Positions 44,766-54,050 are shown, counted from the first letter of the stretch. The stretch: DNA of 64,000 nt from Chryseosolibacter sp964532595 (GCA_964532595.1 CAZHIQ010000016.1:8927-72926); one strand, 5' to 3'. Made by a program: numbers and translations. The notes: generated from the letters alone by a model not told the origin.

Positions 44766-45332
44766 TTAACGCGCCAGAATCTTCAAGACATCATGGAGGT
44801 GATAGGCATCGATGCGTTCCCGCAATTCGCGAATAGCTAAACGGAGGTGAACTTCGACGGTGCGCACAGAAATATCAAGCAATTCCGCCACCTGGGCATA
44901 GGTGAGTTCTTCATCGCGGATAAGCTGGAATACCATACGTCGCTTGGGCGGAAAACTGTCGATCACACGGGCGACCAGGTCGTGCAACTCGCGCGAAACC
45001 AGAGCATCGTGTCCGTCTGGCGCCGTATTTCGGACGATATGTTCAACGTACGCATCCGCTACCTGTTTGCGACGAATCGTAGAAATTGCCCGATTCTTTA
45101 CAGACGAGTAGAGATAGGCTTCGAAATTTTCAAGGTTGAAAACGCGATCGCGGCGGGTGAGTAATGTGGTCAGGACGTCGGAAACTACATCCTCGGCCTG
45201 CTCAGTGGTATCGACAAAGAGTTGCGCAAACTGGACGAGGCGGACATAGTATAAGTCGAAGAAATCATCGAACGCCGCCTTCTCGCCGTGCGCGATGCGT
45301 CTGAATAATGATTTCTTGTCCTGAGAAGCCAT
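44766..45332 (-). CDS. ECF-type RNA polymerase sigma factor
   Basis: 188 residues. Region 2 is visible in FDDFFDLYYVRLVQFAQLFVDTTEQAEDVVSDVLTTLL, with the core-binding helix, and region 4 helix-turn-helix in LTYAQVAELLDISVRTVEVHLRLAIRELRE. The short length and absence of regions 1 and 3 define the ECF class. With the FecR-like protein and the STN-bearing SusC it makes a cell-surface signalling trio controlling the downstream locus. The 122-base gap to the FecR start contains T-rich tracts but no clear promoter. Confidence 0.95.
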   Translation of the reverse strand: MASQDKKSLFRRIAHGEKAAFDDFFDLYYVRLVQFAQLFVDTTEQAEDVVSDVLTTLLTRRDRVFNLENFEAYLYSSVKNRAISTIRRKQVADAYVEHIVRNTAPDGHDALVSRELHDLVARVIDSFPPKRRMVFQLIRDEELTYAQVAELLDISVRTVEVHLRLAIRELRERIDAYHLHDVLKILAR

Positions 45333-45584
45333 CCCGTTCGCTTACCTTATCCGACGTGATTTGAATTTTCTAAAGGTATACCGTTCCTTTCATCCCTGCA
45401 AGCCAAAAGTACGTCAGGTCTTGCATGCGTGGCCCCAAACGGAAACGTCTGCGCGTTTATGAGGAATCATTCGTTGGCCATCATCAATGAAGCGGCCGTA
45501 TTATATTCAGTTTGTTTCCGCGAATCTCCTGCGGGCCCGATTTTTGGATATGGGTTGCGAATGTATAACCTGAATATCAGAACG

Positions 45585-46064
45585 ATGAAGACCATAACAA
45601 TTCTGACGACGTGCCTATTGCTGGTTGCAGGAGCATCACTCGCCCAGAACACGGAGAAGATAAGCGACGAAGATTTGCGGAAATATGCCATTACGATGGA
45701 TTCGGTGGAAGCGATGCAGAATGCACTTCGCGACCTGGTAGCCGAGCGGGTGCGCAGTAACACGGTGATGCCGGTTGAGCGCTACAACGAACTGTTCAAA
45801 ATTATCGACGACACCACCAAGCTTCGGGCAACACAGGCGACCCCTGACGAAATCGCATTCATTCGGGAGATCGACGACCTGCGTTCGGTAAACATCGAGC
45901 GAATCAACGAGGTATATCAGGAACTGGCTCGCGATTTCGTCGGGGCAAAGACGTTCAATACAATCCACCGTTCGTTAAAATCGGATACGCAATTGAAGTC
46001 ACGCTTCGAAGCTATTTCAGAGCAACTTAGTGACGCCGGAAGCGAACCAGACAAGGGAGGGTAA
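45585..46064 (+). CDS. Exported hypothetical protein (DUF4168-like)
   Basis: 159 residues from the ATG at 45585. A cleavable signal peptide (MKTITILTTCLLLVAGASLAQ) precedes a helical, charged domain: KISDEDLRKYAITMDSVEAMQNAL, resembling the DUF4168 family, and a second helical part ending with TQLKSRFEAISEQL. The protein should be periplasmic. The frame is open upstream to 45429, but the ATG at 45585 gives a clean signal peptide. It is divergent from the ECF sigma gene and convergent with the OmpA-like gene, 8 bases apart. Function unknown. Confidence 0.75.
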   Translation: MKTITILTTCLLLVAGASLAQNTEKISDEDLRKYAITMDSVEAMQNALRDLVAERVRSNTVMPVERYNELFKIIDDTTKLRATQATPDEIAFIREIDDLRSVNIERINEVYQELARDFVGAKTFNTIHRSLKSDTQLKSRFEAISEQLSDAGSEPDKGG

Positions 46065-46072
46065 AAAGCGCA

Positions 46073-46747
46073 CTACTCTGCCTTGAGAATCCGCATTTCC
46101 ACTCTTCGATTGAGAATGCGGGCCTCGGGTGAATCTTCGGTTGCCAGTGGCTGCGAGCCTCCAAAGGCTTTGGTCTTTATCCGACTTTTGGAGATGCCCT
46201 TACTGGTGAGGTATTCTTTCACCGCATCAACGCGGGCCTGCGCCAAGCGCATATTGGCTTCATGGCTTCCCACGTTGTCGGTATGACCTTCGAGTTGGAT
46301 AATCATGCGGGGATAGTCTTTCATCATGTCGACCATCGCATCTAATCCGCGATATGAGGTCGAAGCAATCTGGGCTTTCCCTTGTTCGAAGATCAGTGCG
46401 GACAGACGTATTGTTTCCGCTTCGGGCATGAGGGCTATATTGCGCTCTACCCGCTCATCCGTTCCAATGTCACTGGGATCCAGCAAAATTGTACGCGGCC
46501 GATATCCTTCTGCTTCCGCCGTGATCTTGTATTTGGCCAGCCCGAAGAAAGTAAACGCATACGTGCTGTCGATGAATTGTCCTGTTATGCTTCCGGAAGG
46601 GACGCTGGCATAGCGGATGCTCGCCTTAATCGCTCGCTGTGTAGCGGCGTCAGTTATTGTCCCGCAGGCAAGTCTTGCATCGTCACCCTGAGCATGGGCG
46701 CTCAGGCTGAAAACGATCAGCATGACAAGTGCGGGGTTTCGAAACAT
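46073..46747 (-). CDS. OmpA-family protein with C-terminal peptidoglycan-binding domain
   Basis: 224 residues from the ATG at 46747. Signal peptide (ALVMLIVFSLSAHAQ), then a beta-sandwich region (IKASIRYASVPSGSITGQFIDSTYAFTFFG), then the OmpA-C domain: LIFEQGKAQIASTSYRGLDAMVDMM, IQLEGHTDNVGSHEANMRLAQARVDAVKEYLTSKGI and LNRRVEMRIL. The OmpA-C domain binds diaminopimelate of peptidoglycan and ties the outer membrane to the wall. No beta-barrel part is seen, so it is probably a periplasmic linker. The start 16 codons further upstream lacks a signal peptide. Confidence 0.9.
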   Translation of the reverse strand: MFRNPALVMLIVFSLSAHAQGDDARLACGTITDAATQRAIKASIRYASVPSGSITGQFIDSTYAFTFFGLAKYKITAEAEGYRPRTILLDPSDIGTDERVERNIALMPEAETIRLSALIFEQGKAQIASTSYRGLDAMVDMMKDYPRMIIQLEGHTDNVGSHEANMRLAQARVDAVKEYLTSKGISKSRIKTKAFGGSQPLATEDSPEARILNRRVEMRILKAE

Positions 46748-46791
46748 AGGATAAAGGTAATAAAATCGACCAATACAGCCGCTTTGTAAGA

Positions 46792-46841
46792 ACACGAATC
46801 GACAACGCGATGGTCATACGCATGCGCGCGTCGATTCGTGT
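46792..46841 (-). terminator. Hairpin downstream of parC
   Basis: ACACGAATCGAC (46792-46803) pairs perfectly with GTCGATTCGTGT (46830-46841). The 26-base loop holds further pairing (CGCG with CGCG). On the minus strand it is followed by TCTTAC. It lies directly after the parC stop and looks like a terminator with a weak U-tract. Confidence 0.6.
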
Positions 46842-46850
46842 GAGAGAAAC

Positions 46851-49850
46851 CTAAAGATCAAGATCGATTGTTTCCCCGGCGGAGTACGTTTTTCCGTTCG
46901 CCCCTTCGTCAGTTATTTTTTTCGTCTGGCTGTCTTCGCTGCCGATTTCCTTGCCGTCTTCTTGACTGTAGTCTTCTTGGGCGCCGCCTTCTTTGTTGCT
47001 GATTTCGTCTTTTTGGCCGCGGTCTTCTTCGACGCGGCTTTCACCGTTGTCTTCTTTTTGGCTGATTTCGCCGAAGAGGCTTTGCTGGACGAAGTCGACT
47101 TTGACGTCTTTGCTTTCTTTGCCGGCGCGACCTTGCTCTTGCCGCGGCTGGCTGAAGAGGTCCGGCCGGACGTCGTTTTCTTCGGACTCGTCTTTTTCAC
47201 CGGAGTCGATCGGGCTGATTTTTTTTTTGGACGACTGAGCATCATCATCTGATTCAGTCGCCTCTTCATCCTCGCCGCTCTCTTCGAAGACCGGCTCGTC
47301 TTCATCAAGGAGCACAACCTTGCTGACTTTGTACTCCGATAATCGATTCCCTATCGCCTTCCAGCCCTTAACGTCGACCACTTCCTCCAGATTGACCGTC
47401 TCCGAGACCTTCTTCTTGTCTTTACCTTTGATGAGTTCGACCTCGACTTCCGGATTCTCCGACAGGGTTACCACCACAAGTCGCGAACCAATCGCCTCGG
47501 AGATAAACACGAACTCCTTGTCGAAGGTACTCGTCTCGATCAGGAAGCGTTTCACCATGTATTGTTTGCTTTCACCATCGACGTAAACCGCCGAGACTAC
47601 ACGCTCCGGATGGAACTTCGCTATATGAATGACACGCTCGGGCTCATAGCGGTTGTTAATATCGTAGTTGGTGAGCTTGTACGAGCCGTTTCGCATAAAA
47701 GCGATGAGCATATCGTCGCCATCGAACTTGCCCAGGTACTTACCGCGTTGGTCGCGATTAAGTCGTCCGGAATGCGGATCATACCACAAATCAAGCTTGT
47801 CTAGGGTCGACACTCCCGCCTTCACAAAGTCGACACGACGGATCGGATACTTGGTGATCGTAATTCCACGTGCAGCCCGGCCTTTGATCTCGACATCGGC
47901 AAAGTCGAACTGAAATACTTTCTTCCGCGCCGTGCTCGCCGGGGTAAGCTTCACTTCCACTACCTCAGCTTCCCCGTTGGGATTGCCACTGACATAATGG
48001 ATTTTCGAGTTCTTCTCCCCTTGCGTCAGATCGTACTCGCGGTCGCGAATCGCACCGGGCAGGTTAAAGCGCTTGGCAAATCCTTTGCCCGACTTAGCAT
48101 CGGAATAGATCAAGTTATACGTCATCCTGTCGTCACCCTTCTTCCAGATGCCGACATACAGGATATCTTTTCCGAGAAATGCCTTCTCCTGAATCCGCGA
48201 CACAAGCGCTTTTCCATCCTTGCGAATAACAAATACGTCATCCAGCTCGGAGCAGTCGCAAATGTACTCGTCGCGCTTCAGACCGTATCCGACAAAGCCA
48301 TCGCGGCGGTTTACGTACAGCTTCTGGTTGTTGGCGATAACCTCAACCGCCGTAACCGCCTGGAAGCTCTTGATTTCCGTCTTGCGCTCGCGGCCTTTAC
48401 CGTATTTCTCAAGCAGCTTCTCATAGTAAGAGATGGCGTAGTCGGTGAGGTGTTTAAGGTTATGCTGCGTCTCCTTCAGATGTTTCTCCAGGTCGCGCAA
48501 CGCCTCATCAGCCTTGAAGCTGTCATACTTCGAAATCCGCTTGATCTTAATTTCGGTCAGTCTGACAATGTCATCGGTCGTGATTTCCCGGTAGAACTTC
48601 TTCTTGTGGGGTTGAAGGCCCTTATCGATAATCGAGATCACCTTCTCCCAGGTGTCGGCCTGTTCGATATTCCGGTAAATCCGGTTTTCAATGAATATCT
48701 TCTCCAGTGAGCTGAACAGGATCTTCTCCATGAGCTCGCCCTTAAGGATCTCGAGTTCCTGCTTCAGCAAGCGCACCGTTTGCTCGGTGTTGTATCGGAG
48801 GATCTCATTAACCCCGAGAAACCGGGGCTTGTCTTCGATAATCACACAGGCGTTCGGAGAGATGCTGATCTCACAGTCCGTGAAAGCGTACAACGCTTCC
48901 ATGGCGATTTCCGGTGATTGTCCGCTCTGAAGGTGCACCAGAATCTCGACATCACGGGCGGTGTTGTCCACAACCTGCCGAACCTTGATCTGCCCCTTCT
49001 CACTCGCTTTGACAATCGACTCCATTAAAGAAGTAGTTGTCGTAGAGAAGGGTATCTCCTTGATAGCTAGCGTTTTCTTATCAACGATCTCGATCTTTGC
49101 ACGAACCTTTATTTTCCCTCCGCGAAGTCCCTGATTGTACTCGGAGAAGTCGGCCGTCCCCCCTGTCGGGAAGTCGGGATAGATTTTGGGGTTCTTTCCT
49201 TTGAGGATATCGACCGAAGCTTTGATGAGCTCGCAGAAGTTGTGCGGCAGGATTTTCGTCGACAACCCTACGGCAATCCCTTCAACGCCTTGTGCCAGGA
49301 GTAGCGGGAATTTTACCGGAAGGGTGACCGGTTCTTTTTTCCGACCGTCGTAGGAAAGCTGCCATTCCGTCGTCTGCGGATTGTACACCACATCGAGGGC
49401 GAACTTCGAGAGTCGCGCCTCGATATAACGCGGGGCGGCTGCGCTGTCACCGGTTCTGACATCACCCCAATTACCCTGGGTTTCAATCAGCAGGTCTTTC
49501 TGGCCCAGGTTGACGATTGCCTCGCCGATAGCCGCATCCCCGTGTGGGTGATACTGCATGGTATGTCCGATGACGTTAGCCACCTTGTTAAAACGGCCAT
49601 CATCCATTTCCTTCAGCGCGTGCATAATCCGGCGCTGCACAGGCTTGAAGCCGTCTTCAATACGCGGTACGGCGCGCTCAAGAATTACATAGGATGCGTA
49701 GTCGAGAAACCAGTTCTTGTACAGTCCGTCAAGCGCGATAGAATGAACGCCTTCATGCTGACCGTTGCCTGTATCAGCCGGGGGCACGTAGTTGTCGTTC
49801 TGATTTCCTTTTCGTTTGGGAGCGGATTCGTCTTTCTTCCTTTTCGCCAT
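46851..49850 (-). CDS. parC: DNA topoisomerase IV subunit A (ParC) with a possible tail frameshift
   Basis: 999 residues as read. The breakage-reunion domain holds the catalytic Tyr142 in AAAPRYIEARLS, and QYHPHGDAAIGEAIVNLGQKD, GVEGIAVGLSTKILPHNF are typical of GyrA/ParC. The C-terminal beta-pinwheel region follows (GVKAL-like blades, KVFQFDFADVEIKGRAARGITIT). After residue 870 the tail is acidic (VFEESGEDEEATESDDDAQSS) and passes a run of ten A on the coding strand (47219-47228). With nine A the frame would continue into a basic tail ending at 46913 instead of 46851 (see the next entry). Topoisomerase IV separates linked daughter chromosomes. It follows parE by 26 bases. Confidence 0.95.
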   Translation of the reverse strand: MAKRKKDESAPKRKGNQNDNYVPPADTGNGQHEGVHSIALDGLYKNWFLDYASYVILERAVPRIEDGFKPVQRRIMHALKEMDDGRFNKVANVIGHTMQYHPHGDAAIGEAIVNLGQKDLLIETQGNWGDVRTGDSAAAPRYIEARLSKFALDVVYNPQTTEWQLSYDGRKKEPVTLPVKFPLLLAQGVEGIAVGLSTKILPHNFCELIKASVDILKGKNPKIYPDFPTGGTADFSEYNQGLRGGKIKVRAKIEIVDKKTLAIKEIPFSTTTTSLMESIVKASEKGQIKVRQVVDNTARDVEILVHLQSGQSPEIAMEALYAFTDCEISISPNACVIIEDKPRFLGVNEILRYNTEQTVRLLKQELEILKGELMEKILFSSLEKIFIENRIYRNIEQADTWEKVISIIDKGLQPHKKKFYREITTDDIVRLTEIKIKRISKYDSFKADEALRDLEKHLKETQHNLKHLTDYAISYYEKLLEKYGKGRERKTEIKSFQAVTAVEVIANNQKLYVNRRDGFVGYGLKRDEYICDCSELDDVFVIRKDGKALVSRIQEKAFLGKDILYVGIWKKGDDRMTYNLIYSDAKSGKGFAKRFNLPGAIRDREYDLTQGEKNSKIHYVSGNPNGEAEVVEVKLTPASTARKKVFQFDFADVEIKGRAARGITITKYPIRRVDFVKAGVSTLDKLDLWYDPHSGRLNRDQRGKYLGKFDGDDMLIAFMRNGSYKLTNYDINNRYEPERVIHIAKFHPERVVSAVYVDGESKQYMVKRFLIETSTFDKEFVFISEAIGSRLVVVTLSENPEVEVELIKGKDKKKVSETVNLEEVVDVKGWKAIGNRLSEYKVSKVVLLDEDEPVFEESGEDEEATESDDDAQSSKKKISPIDSGEKDESEENDVRPDLFSQPRQEQGRAGKESKDVKVDFVQQSLFGEISQKEDNGESRVEEDRGQKDEISNKEGGAQEDYSQEDGKEIGSEDSQTKKITDEGANGKTYSAGETIDLDL
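46913..47228 (-). other. Alternative parC tail in the +1 frame: lysine/alanine-rich, histone-H1-like
   Basis: From the A10 tract onward, the overlapping frame encodes about 104 residues (for example KKTSPKKTTSGRTSSASRGK and ATKKAAPKKTTVKKTARKSA) made almost only of K, S, T, A, R, P and V, with no Asp or Glu and no aromatic residue, ending at 46913. Such repetitive basic sequence is typical of real DNA-binding tails and unlikely by chance in a shadow frame. The ParC frame over the same bases gives an unremarkable acidic sequence. The natural protein may use this tail through an indel or slippage at the A tract. This is an overlap, not an extra gene. Confidence 0.55.
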
Positions 49851-49876
49851 TTGTCTTTATCGGTGATTCGCCACAA

Positions 49877-51778
49877 TCAGGCGGCGTGTTCTTCAAGTTC
49901 TATTTTACTTTCTGCTTCGCGATCCACCTTGTCGAGCTCGATGCGCAGGTTATCGATAATGAATTCCTGACGGGTAGGCGTGTTCTTGCCCATGTAGAAC
50001 TCCAGGGTCTTCTGAAGATTCGAGTCGTGCAGCAGCACAGGTTGCAGGCGGATGTTTTCGCCGATGAATTCACCGAACTCATCCGGAGAGATTTCCCCCA
50101 AACCCTTGAAGCGGGTAATCTCCACTTTTCCGCCCAGCGTCGACATGGCCTGCTGCTTCTCTTCCTCGCTGTAGCAATACACCGTTTGCTTTTTATTCCG
50201 CACGCGGAAGAGCGGTGTTTCGAGAATAAACACATGCCCTGCTTTCACCAGATCGGGGAAAAACTGGAGGAAGAACGTCATCAGCAACAACCGGATGTGC
50301 ATTCCATCAACATCGGCATCCGTAGCGATGATTACTTTGTTATAGCGAAGCCCTTCCAGGCCATCTTCGATGTTCAGTGCGTGTTGAAGGAGGTTGAACT
50401 CTTCGTTCTCGTAAACAACTTTCTTGGTAAGTCCGTAGCAATTGAGCGGTTTTCCGCGGAGACTGAATACCGCCTGAGTGGCCACGTCGCGCGACTTGGT
50501 GATTGAACCGCTAGCCGAGTCACCCTCGGTGATGAAGATCATCGAGTCAGTACCCTTCTCCGACTTATCGTCGAAGTGAAACCGGCAATCGCGGAGTTTC
50601 TTGTTGTGAAGGTTGGCCTTCTTGGCTCTCTCGTTCGCGAGTTTCTTTATCCCTGCGATCTCCTTGCGTTCCCGTTCCGATTGCAGGATGCGTTTGTGCA
50701 TCGCCTCGGCCACGGTAGGATTTTTATGCAAATAGATTTCGAGCTCGCGCGACACAAAGTCCACGACAAAGTTCCGAACCGTCGGCCCCTCAGGCCCTAC
50801 GTTGATCGACCCGAGCTTGGTCTTCGTCTGCGACTCGAAGACGGGTTCCTGAACGCGGACAGCGACGGCGGCAATGATGCTGGCGCGGATATCGGCGGCG
50901 TCGTAGTCCTTTTTGAAAAAGTCGCGCACGCCTTTAACAACCCCTTCGCGGAACGCAGCCAGGTGGGTTCCGCCCTGTGTCGTGTTCTGACCGTTTACGA
51001 ACGAGTGATACTCCTCGCCGTATTGATTGCCGTGGGTCAGGGCGACCTCGATATCATTTCCCTTCAGGTGGATGATGGGGTAGCGCAATTCTTCCGGATT
51101 GCTCTTTTGGGTGAGCAGGTCGAGGAGACCGTCTTTCGAATAGAATTTCTGACCGTTGTAGTTAATCGTAAGTCCCGCGTTAAGAAACGCATAGTTCCAC
51201 ATCAAATCATCCAGGTATTCCGGGATGAAGTGATAGTGTTTGAACATATTATCGTCGGGCTCGAATTCGACCAGCGTGCCGTTCGGCTCCGACGTTTTGG
51301 CTGGCTTAGGGTCATTGACCAGTACTCCCTTCTTGAATTCAGCGAGTTTAGTCTGTCCGTCACGGAATGCCTGTACCTTAAAATGATTCGAAAGGGCGTT
51401 TACCGCCTTGGTACCGACCCCGTTAAGCCCCACCGATTTCTGGAAGGCGCCGCTGTCGTACTTGGCACCGGTATTGATTTTGGAAACAACATCCACCACT
51501 TTGCCGAGCGGGATCCCGCGGCCGTAATCGCGTACCGTCACGCGGCGGTCGTTGATCGTAACGTCAATAACCTTCCCGTAACCCATCATATGCTCGTCGA
51601 TGCTGTTATCGACAACCTCTTTCACGAGGACGTAAATACCGTCGTCTTTCGACGAGCCATCGCCGAGCTTTCCGATATACATACCGGGGCGGAGCCTGAT
51701 GTGCTCACGCCAGTCCAACGACTTGATACTCGCTTCGTTATACTCTCCCACTGCAGGTGATTTGTCAGTTTTTGCCAT
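49877..51778 (-). CDS. parE: DNA topoisomerase IV subunit B (ParE)
   Basis: 633 residues. GHKL ATPase: LRPGMYIGKLGDGSSKDDGIYVLVKEVVDNSIDEHMMGYG, VRDYGRGIPLGKVVDVVSKINTGAKYDSGAFQKSVGLNGVGTKAVNALS. TOPRIM: FITEGDSASGSI, and IIATDADVDGMHIRLLLMTFFLQFFP with the DxD metal ligands. It drives strand passage with ParC. The direct order parE-parC on the same strand and the length favour topoisomerase IV over gyrase B. A 198-base region upstream shows no clear promoter. Confidence 0.96.
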   Translation of the reverse strand: MAKTDKSPAVGEYNEASIKSLDWREHIRLRPGMYIGKLGDGSSKDDGIYVLVKEVVDNSIDEHMMGYGKVIDVTINDRRVTVRDYGRGIPLGKVVDVVSKINTGAKYDSGAFQKSVGLNGVGTKAVNALSNHFKVQAFRDGQTKLAEFKKGVLVNDPKPAKTSEPNGTLVEFEPDDNMFKHYHFIPEYLDDLMWNYAFLNAGLTINYNGQKFYSKDGLLDLLTQKSNPEELRYPIIHLKGNDIEVALTHGNQYGEEYHSFVNGQNTTQGGTHLAAFREGVVKGVRDFFKKDYDAADIRASIIAAVAVRVQEPVFESQTKTKLGSINVGPEGPTVRNFVVDFVSRELEIYLHKNPTVAEAMHKRILQSERERKEIAGIKKLANERAKKANLHNKKLRDCRFHFDDKSEKGTDSMIFITEGDSASGSITKSRDVATQAVFSLRGKPLNCYGLTKKVVYENEEFNLLQHALNIEDGLEGLRYNKVIIATDADVDGMHIRLLLMTFFLQFFPDLVKAGHVFILETPLFRVRNKKQTVYCYSEEEKQQAMSTLGGKVEITRFKGLGEISPDEFGEFIGENIRLQPVLLHDSNLQKTLEFYMGKNTPTRQEFIIDNLRIELDKVDREAESKIELEEHAA

Positions 51779-51976
51779 AAGCTTCGCCGGATGATTAACA
51801 GGATACTTCGATCAATTCCAAAAAATTCTTAATGCCAAGTCTAAAAAATGCAGAATCGGCTTAAATAAAGCGATTTTTGCATTGACACGCATCGTTGCGC
51901 CGCGGGGCTGAATTACAATTCTTCGTAAAGTAACAGCCTCTAATTAATTGAAGGCCAACCTGAACAAGCGTCCAGA

Positions 51977-52414
51977 CTAAATAGTCGCTTTAACGAAAAT
52001 TTTCTGATAAAGCAGGTACAAGGGCCAACCTGCGGCCCAGATTACGGACAGTCCGAGACTTCCGAGAAGATAACCTGTGACGAGCGATGGATTGAATCGC
52101 TCCAGGCTGTTGTACACGCTCAGCGACCAGAGCGCAACAATACAGAAAATATTGAATGTGATGAGAAGACCGTGGAACCAGGCGCGGAAATCTTCGCCCT
52201 GGGGGTAAAAATACTTAAAAATGTACACGAGTACATTCATCAGAACGACGCCCGCAAGCATTCCATAAAACAGAAGCTCCCGGCTTACCGTCACCCGTTC
52301 CCCCTGTTCCGATACCACTACTTCGAAAGGTAAACCCGCGTAAATGTACAACAGGTTGAACACCACCAGAAGAACGGAAACAAACCAGAGAACCCTGAAT
52401 AACTTAAGCGCCAT
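51977..52414 (-). CDS. Four-helix membrane protein of unknown function
   Basis: 145 residues from the ATG at 52414. Four hydrophobic segments: VLWFVSVLLVVFNLLYIYAG, LLFYGMLAGVVLMNVLVYIF, WFHGLLITFNIFCIVALWSL and GYLLGSLGLSVIWAAGWPLYLLY. I do not recognise the family, and there are no catalytic motifs. An upstream frame extension to 52531 overlaps the divergent sterol-desaturase start and is not used. The start codons of the two genes are only 33 bases apart, so they share a promoter region. Confidence 0.78.
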   Translation of the reverse strand: MALKLFRVLWFVSVLLVVFNLLYIYAGLPFEVVVSEQGERVTVSRELLFYGMLAGVVLMNVLVYIFKYFYPQGEDFRAWFHGLLITFNIFCIVALWSLSVYNSLERFNPSLVTGYLLGSLGLSVIWAAGWPLYLLYQKIFVKATI

Positions 52415-52447
52415 CTCATTAAATTTGGTGCAAATAAAGGCAAAACA

Positions 52448-53683
52448 GTGAACATTAACCCGATCGTGCTGTCCATTCCCATATTTTTCGTCCTGATCGG
52501 GATCGAACTGCTGGTCGAGCGCTTTACCCACAAAAAGCTATACAGGCTCCCTGATGCCATTGCAAACCTCAGCTGTGGCATAACGTCCCAATTATCGGGT
52601 TTGTTCCTGCGGATTTTTGGCGTGGGAGTCTACATGCTTGTCTTCGAGAACTTGGCCCTCTTCACGCTCGACAGCTCGGCGTGGTGGTATTGGGTTGCCC
52701 TGATTCTGCTCGTCGACCTCGCCTATTACTGGGCCCACCGCATGAGCCATGAGGTCAGCCTGTTCTGGGGCGGACATGTCGTGCACCATCAAAGCGAGGA
52801 ATACAATCTTTCGGTCGCCCTGCGGCAAAGCTCCCTGCAGGTTTTATGGACTTTTCCTTTCAACCTTCCCATCGCCCTTCTCGGGTTCGACACGATGGAT
52901 TTCGTCTATGTATCGGCCTTCAACACCTTGTATCAGTTCTGGATCCACACCGAAACCATCGGCAAGTTTCCGCGATGGATTGAGTTTATCTTCAACACCC
53001 CTTCCCATCATCGTGTCCATCATGGCCGGAACCCGAAGTATATCGACAAGAACCACGCGGGCTCGCTGATTATCTGGGATCGGATGTTTGGTACTTTTCA
53101 GGAGGAAGAAGAGCGCCCTACTTACGGGATCACCAAGCCCCTCAACAGCTGGAACGCCGTGTGGGCAAACATGAGTCATTACGCCGACATGGCAGCCGAC
53201 CTGAAACGTATCCCCTACTGGCGTGACCGGATCAAGTATCTGTTTATGAAGCCCGGCTGGCTTCCCGACTACCTCGGAGGGTACCGTCGTCCTCCGGAAG
53301 TCGATCGCGAAACCTGCCAGAAGTACGACACTCCTGCGCCGATGGCCCTCAATCTCTACGTTCTCTTTCAATACGTGCTATGCCTGGTCGGCACTGCCGT
53401 ATTCCTCTTCAATGCCAACCAGTTCTCTCTTGGCGAAAAATCGATCGTCACGGCCCTGATTACGATCACCGTGGTCAACTGCGGCGTTCTTTTCGAACAA
53501 CGCCGATGGGTGAGAGTCGCCGAATGGGCGCGGATTCTGGTCTATCCTGCACTGCTCGCCGTCTTGACTTTTATGAACGGATGGTCGCCCATCTGGTATT
53601 TAATCGCATTATTGTACTTTATTGTCTCTACTACCTGGTTTTACTCCCTGCACCGACGACATGAAGATGTTCAGATGGCCTAG
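52448..53683 (+). CDS. Sterol desaturase / fatty-acid hydroxylase-family membrane enzyme
   Basis: 411 residues starting with GTG. The three histidine clusters that bind the di-iron centre are HRMSH, HVVHH and HHRVHH (near residues 98-108 and 183-188), with further WDRMFGTFQEE. There are about six to eight transmembrane helices, with a second hydrophobic block at the C-terminus (LYVLFQYVLCLVGTAVFLF). Relatives hydroxylate or desaturate lipids, sterols or ether lipids with O2. The substrate here is unknown; hopanoid or fatty-acid modification is plausible. Its end overlaps the next lipoprotein gene by 23 bases. Confidence 0.9.
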   Translation: MNINPIVLSIPIFFVLIGIELLVERFTHKKLYRLPDAIANLSCGITSQLSGLFLRIFGVGVYMLVFENLALFTLDSSAWWYWVALILLVDLAYYWAHRMSHEVSLFWGGHVVHHQSEEYNLSVALRQSSLQVLWTFPFNLPIALLGFDTMDFVYVSAFNTLYQFWIHTETIGKFPRWIEFIFNTPSHHRVHHGRNPKYIDKNHAGSLIIWDRMFGTFQEEEERPTYGITKPLNSWNAVWANMSHYADMAADLKRIPYWRDRIKYLFMKPGWLPDYLGGYRRPPEVDRETCQKYDTPAPMALNLYVLFQYVLCLVGTAVFLFNANQFSLGEKSIVTALITITVVNCGVLFEQRRWVRVAEWARILVYPALLAVLTFMNGWSPIWYLIALLYFIVSTTWFYSLHRRHEDVQMA

Positions 53684-54032
53684 CATTCTCCTTACCCTGA
53701 TCTTGCTGTATTCCTGTAACAAAACGCTTCCCACACTCGAAGGTGTCGACCGCGAGGCCTGGGTGGCTGATGTCAACGGCTGCAGGCAGGTCCGCGTCGG
53801 CATGGCCGACACCCTCGCGCAGCAGCGTGAGAAGCTACTCGCCCTCGATCAGCTCGAAATCGTCAAGCTGCTCGGCAACCCCGACCAGAACGAGCTCTAT
53901 AAGCGCAACCAGAAGTTTTTTTACTATTTTCTCGACCCATCGCCCGACTGCCCCGGGGGTGCTGCCACTGCCCGGCGCCTCGTTATCCGCTTTAACGCTG
54001 TCGGTCTTGCCAAAGAAGTAGCTGTCGAGTAA
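53661..54032 (+). CDS. Small SmpA/OmlA-like lipoprotein
   Basis: 123 residues from the ATG at 53661. The signal is WPSILLTLILLYSC with the lipidated Cys near residue 17. The mature domain (LLALDQLEIVKLLGNPDQNELYKRNQKFFYYFL) has the short-helix, small-beta pattern of SmpA/OmlA-type lipoproteins, where G-x-P after an amphipathic helix is typical. It may help outer-membrane assembly, but this is a weak assignment. It overlaps the sterol-desaturase gene and may be translated by coupling. A frame extension to 53622 lies inside that gene and would spoil the signal peptide. Confidence 0.72.
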   Translation: MKMFRWPSILLTLILLYSCNKTLPTLEGVDREAWVADVNGCRQVRVGMADTLAQQREKLLALDQLEIVKLLGNPDQNELYKRNQKFFYYFLDPSPDCPGGAATARRLVIRFNAVGLAKEVAVE

Positions 54033-54050
54033 TCTCTTATCTTTATACGT

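Noticed and set aside
46962..47252. Plus-strand V/F/A-rich frames in the parC tail
   Set aside because: They are the reverse complement of the lysine-rich tail and so a composition artefact.
50576..51760. 394-codon plus-strand open frame antisense to parE
   Set aside because: It lies entirely opposite the well supported ParE gene and has no recognisable features.
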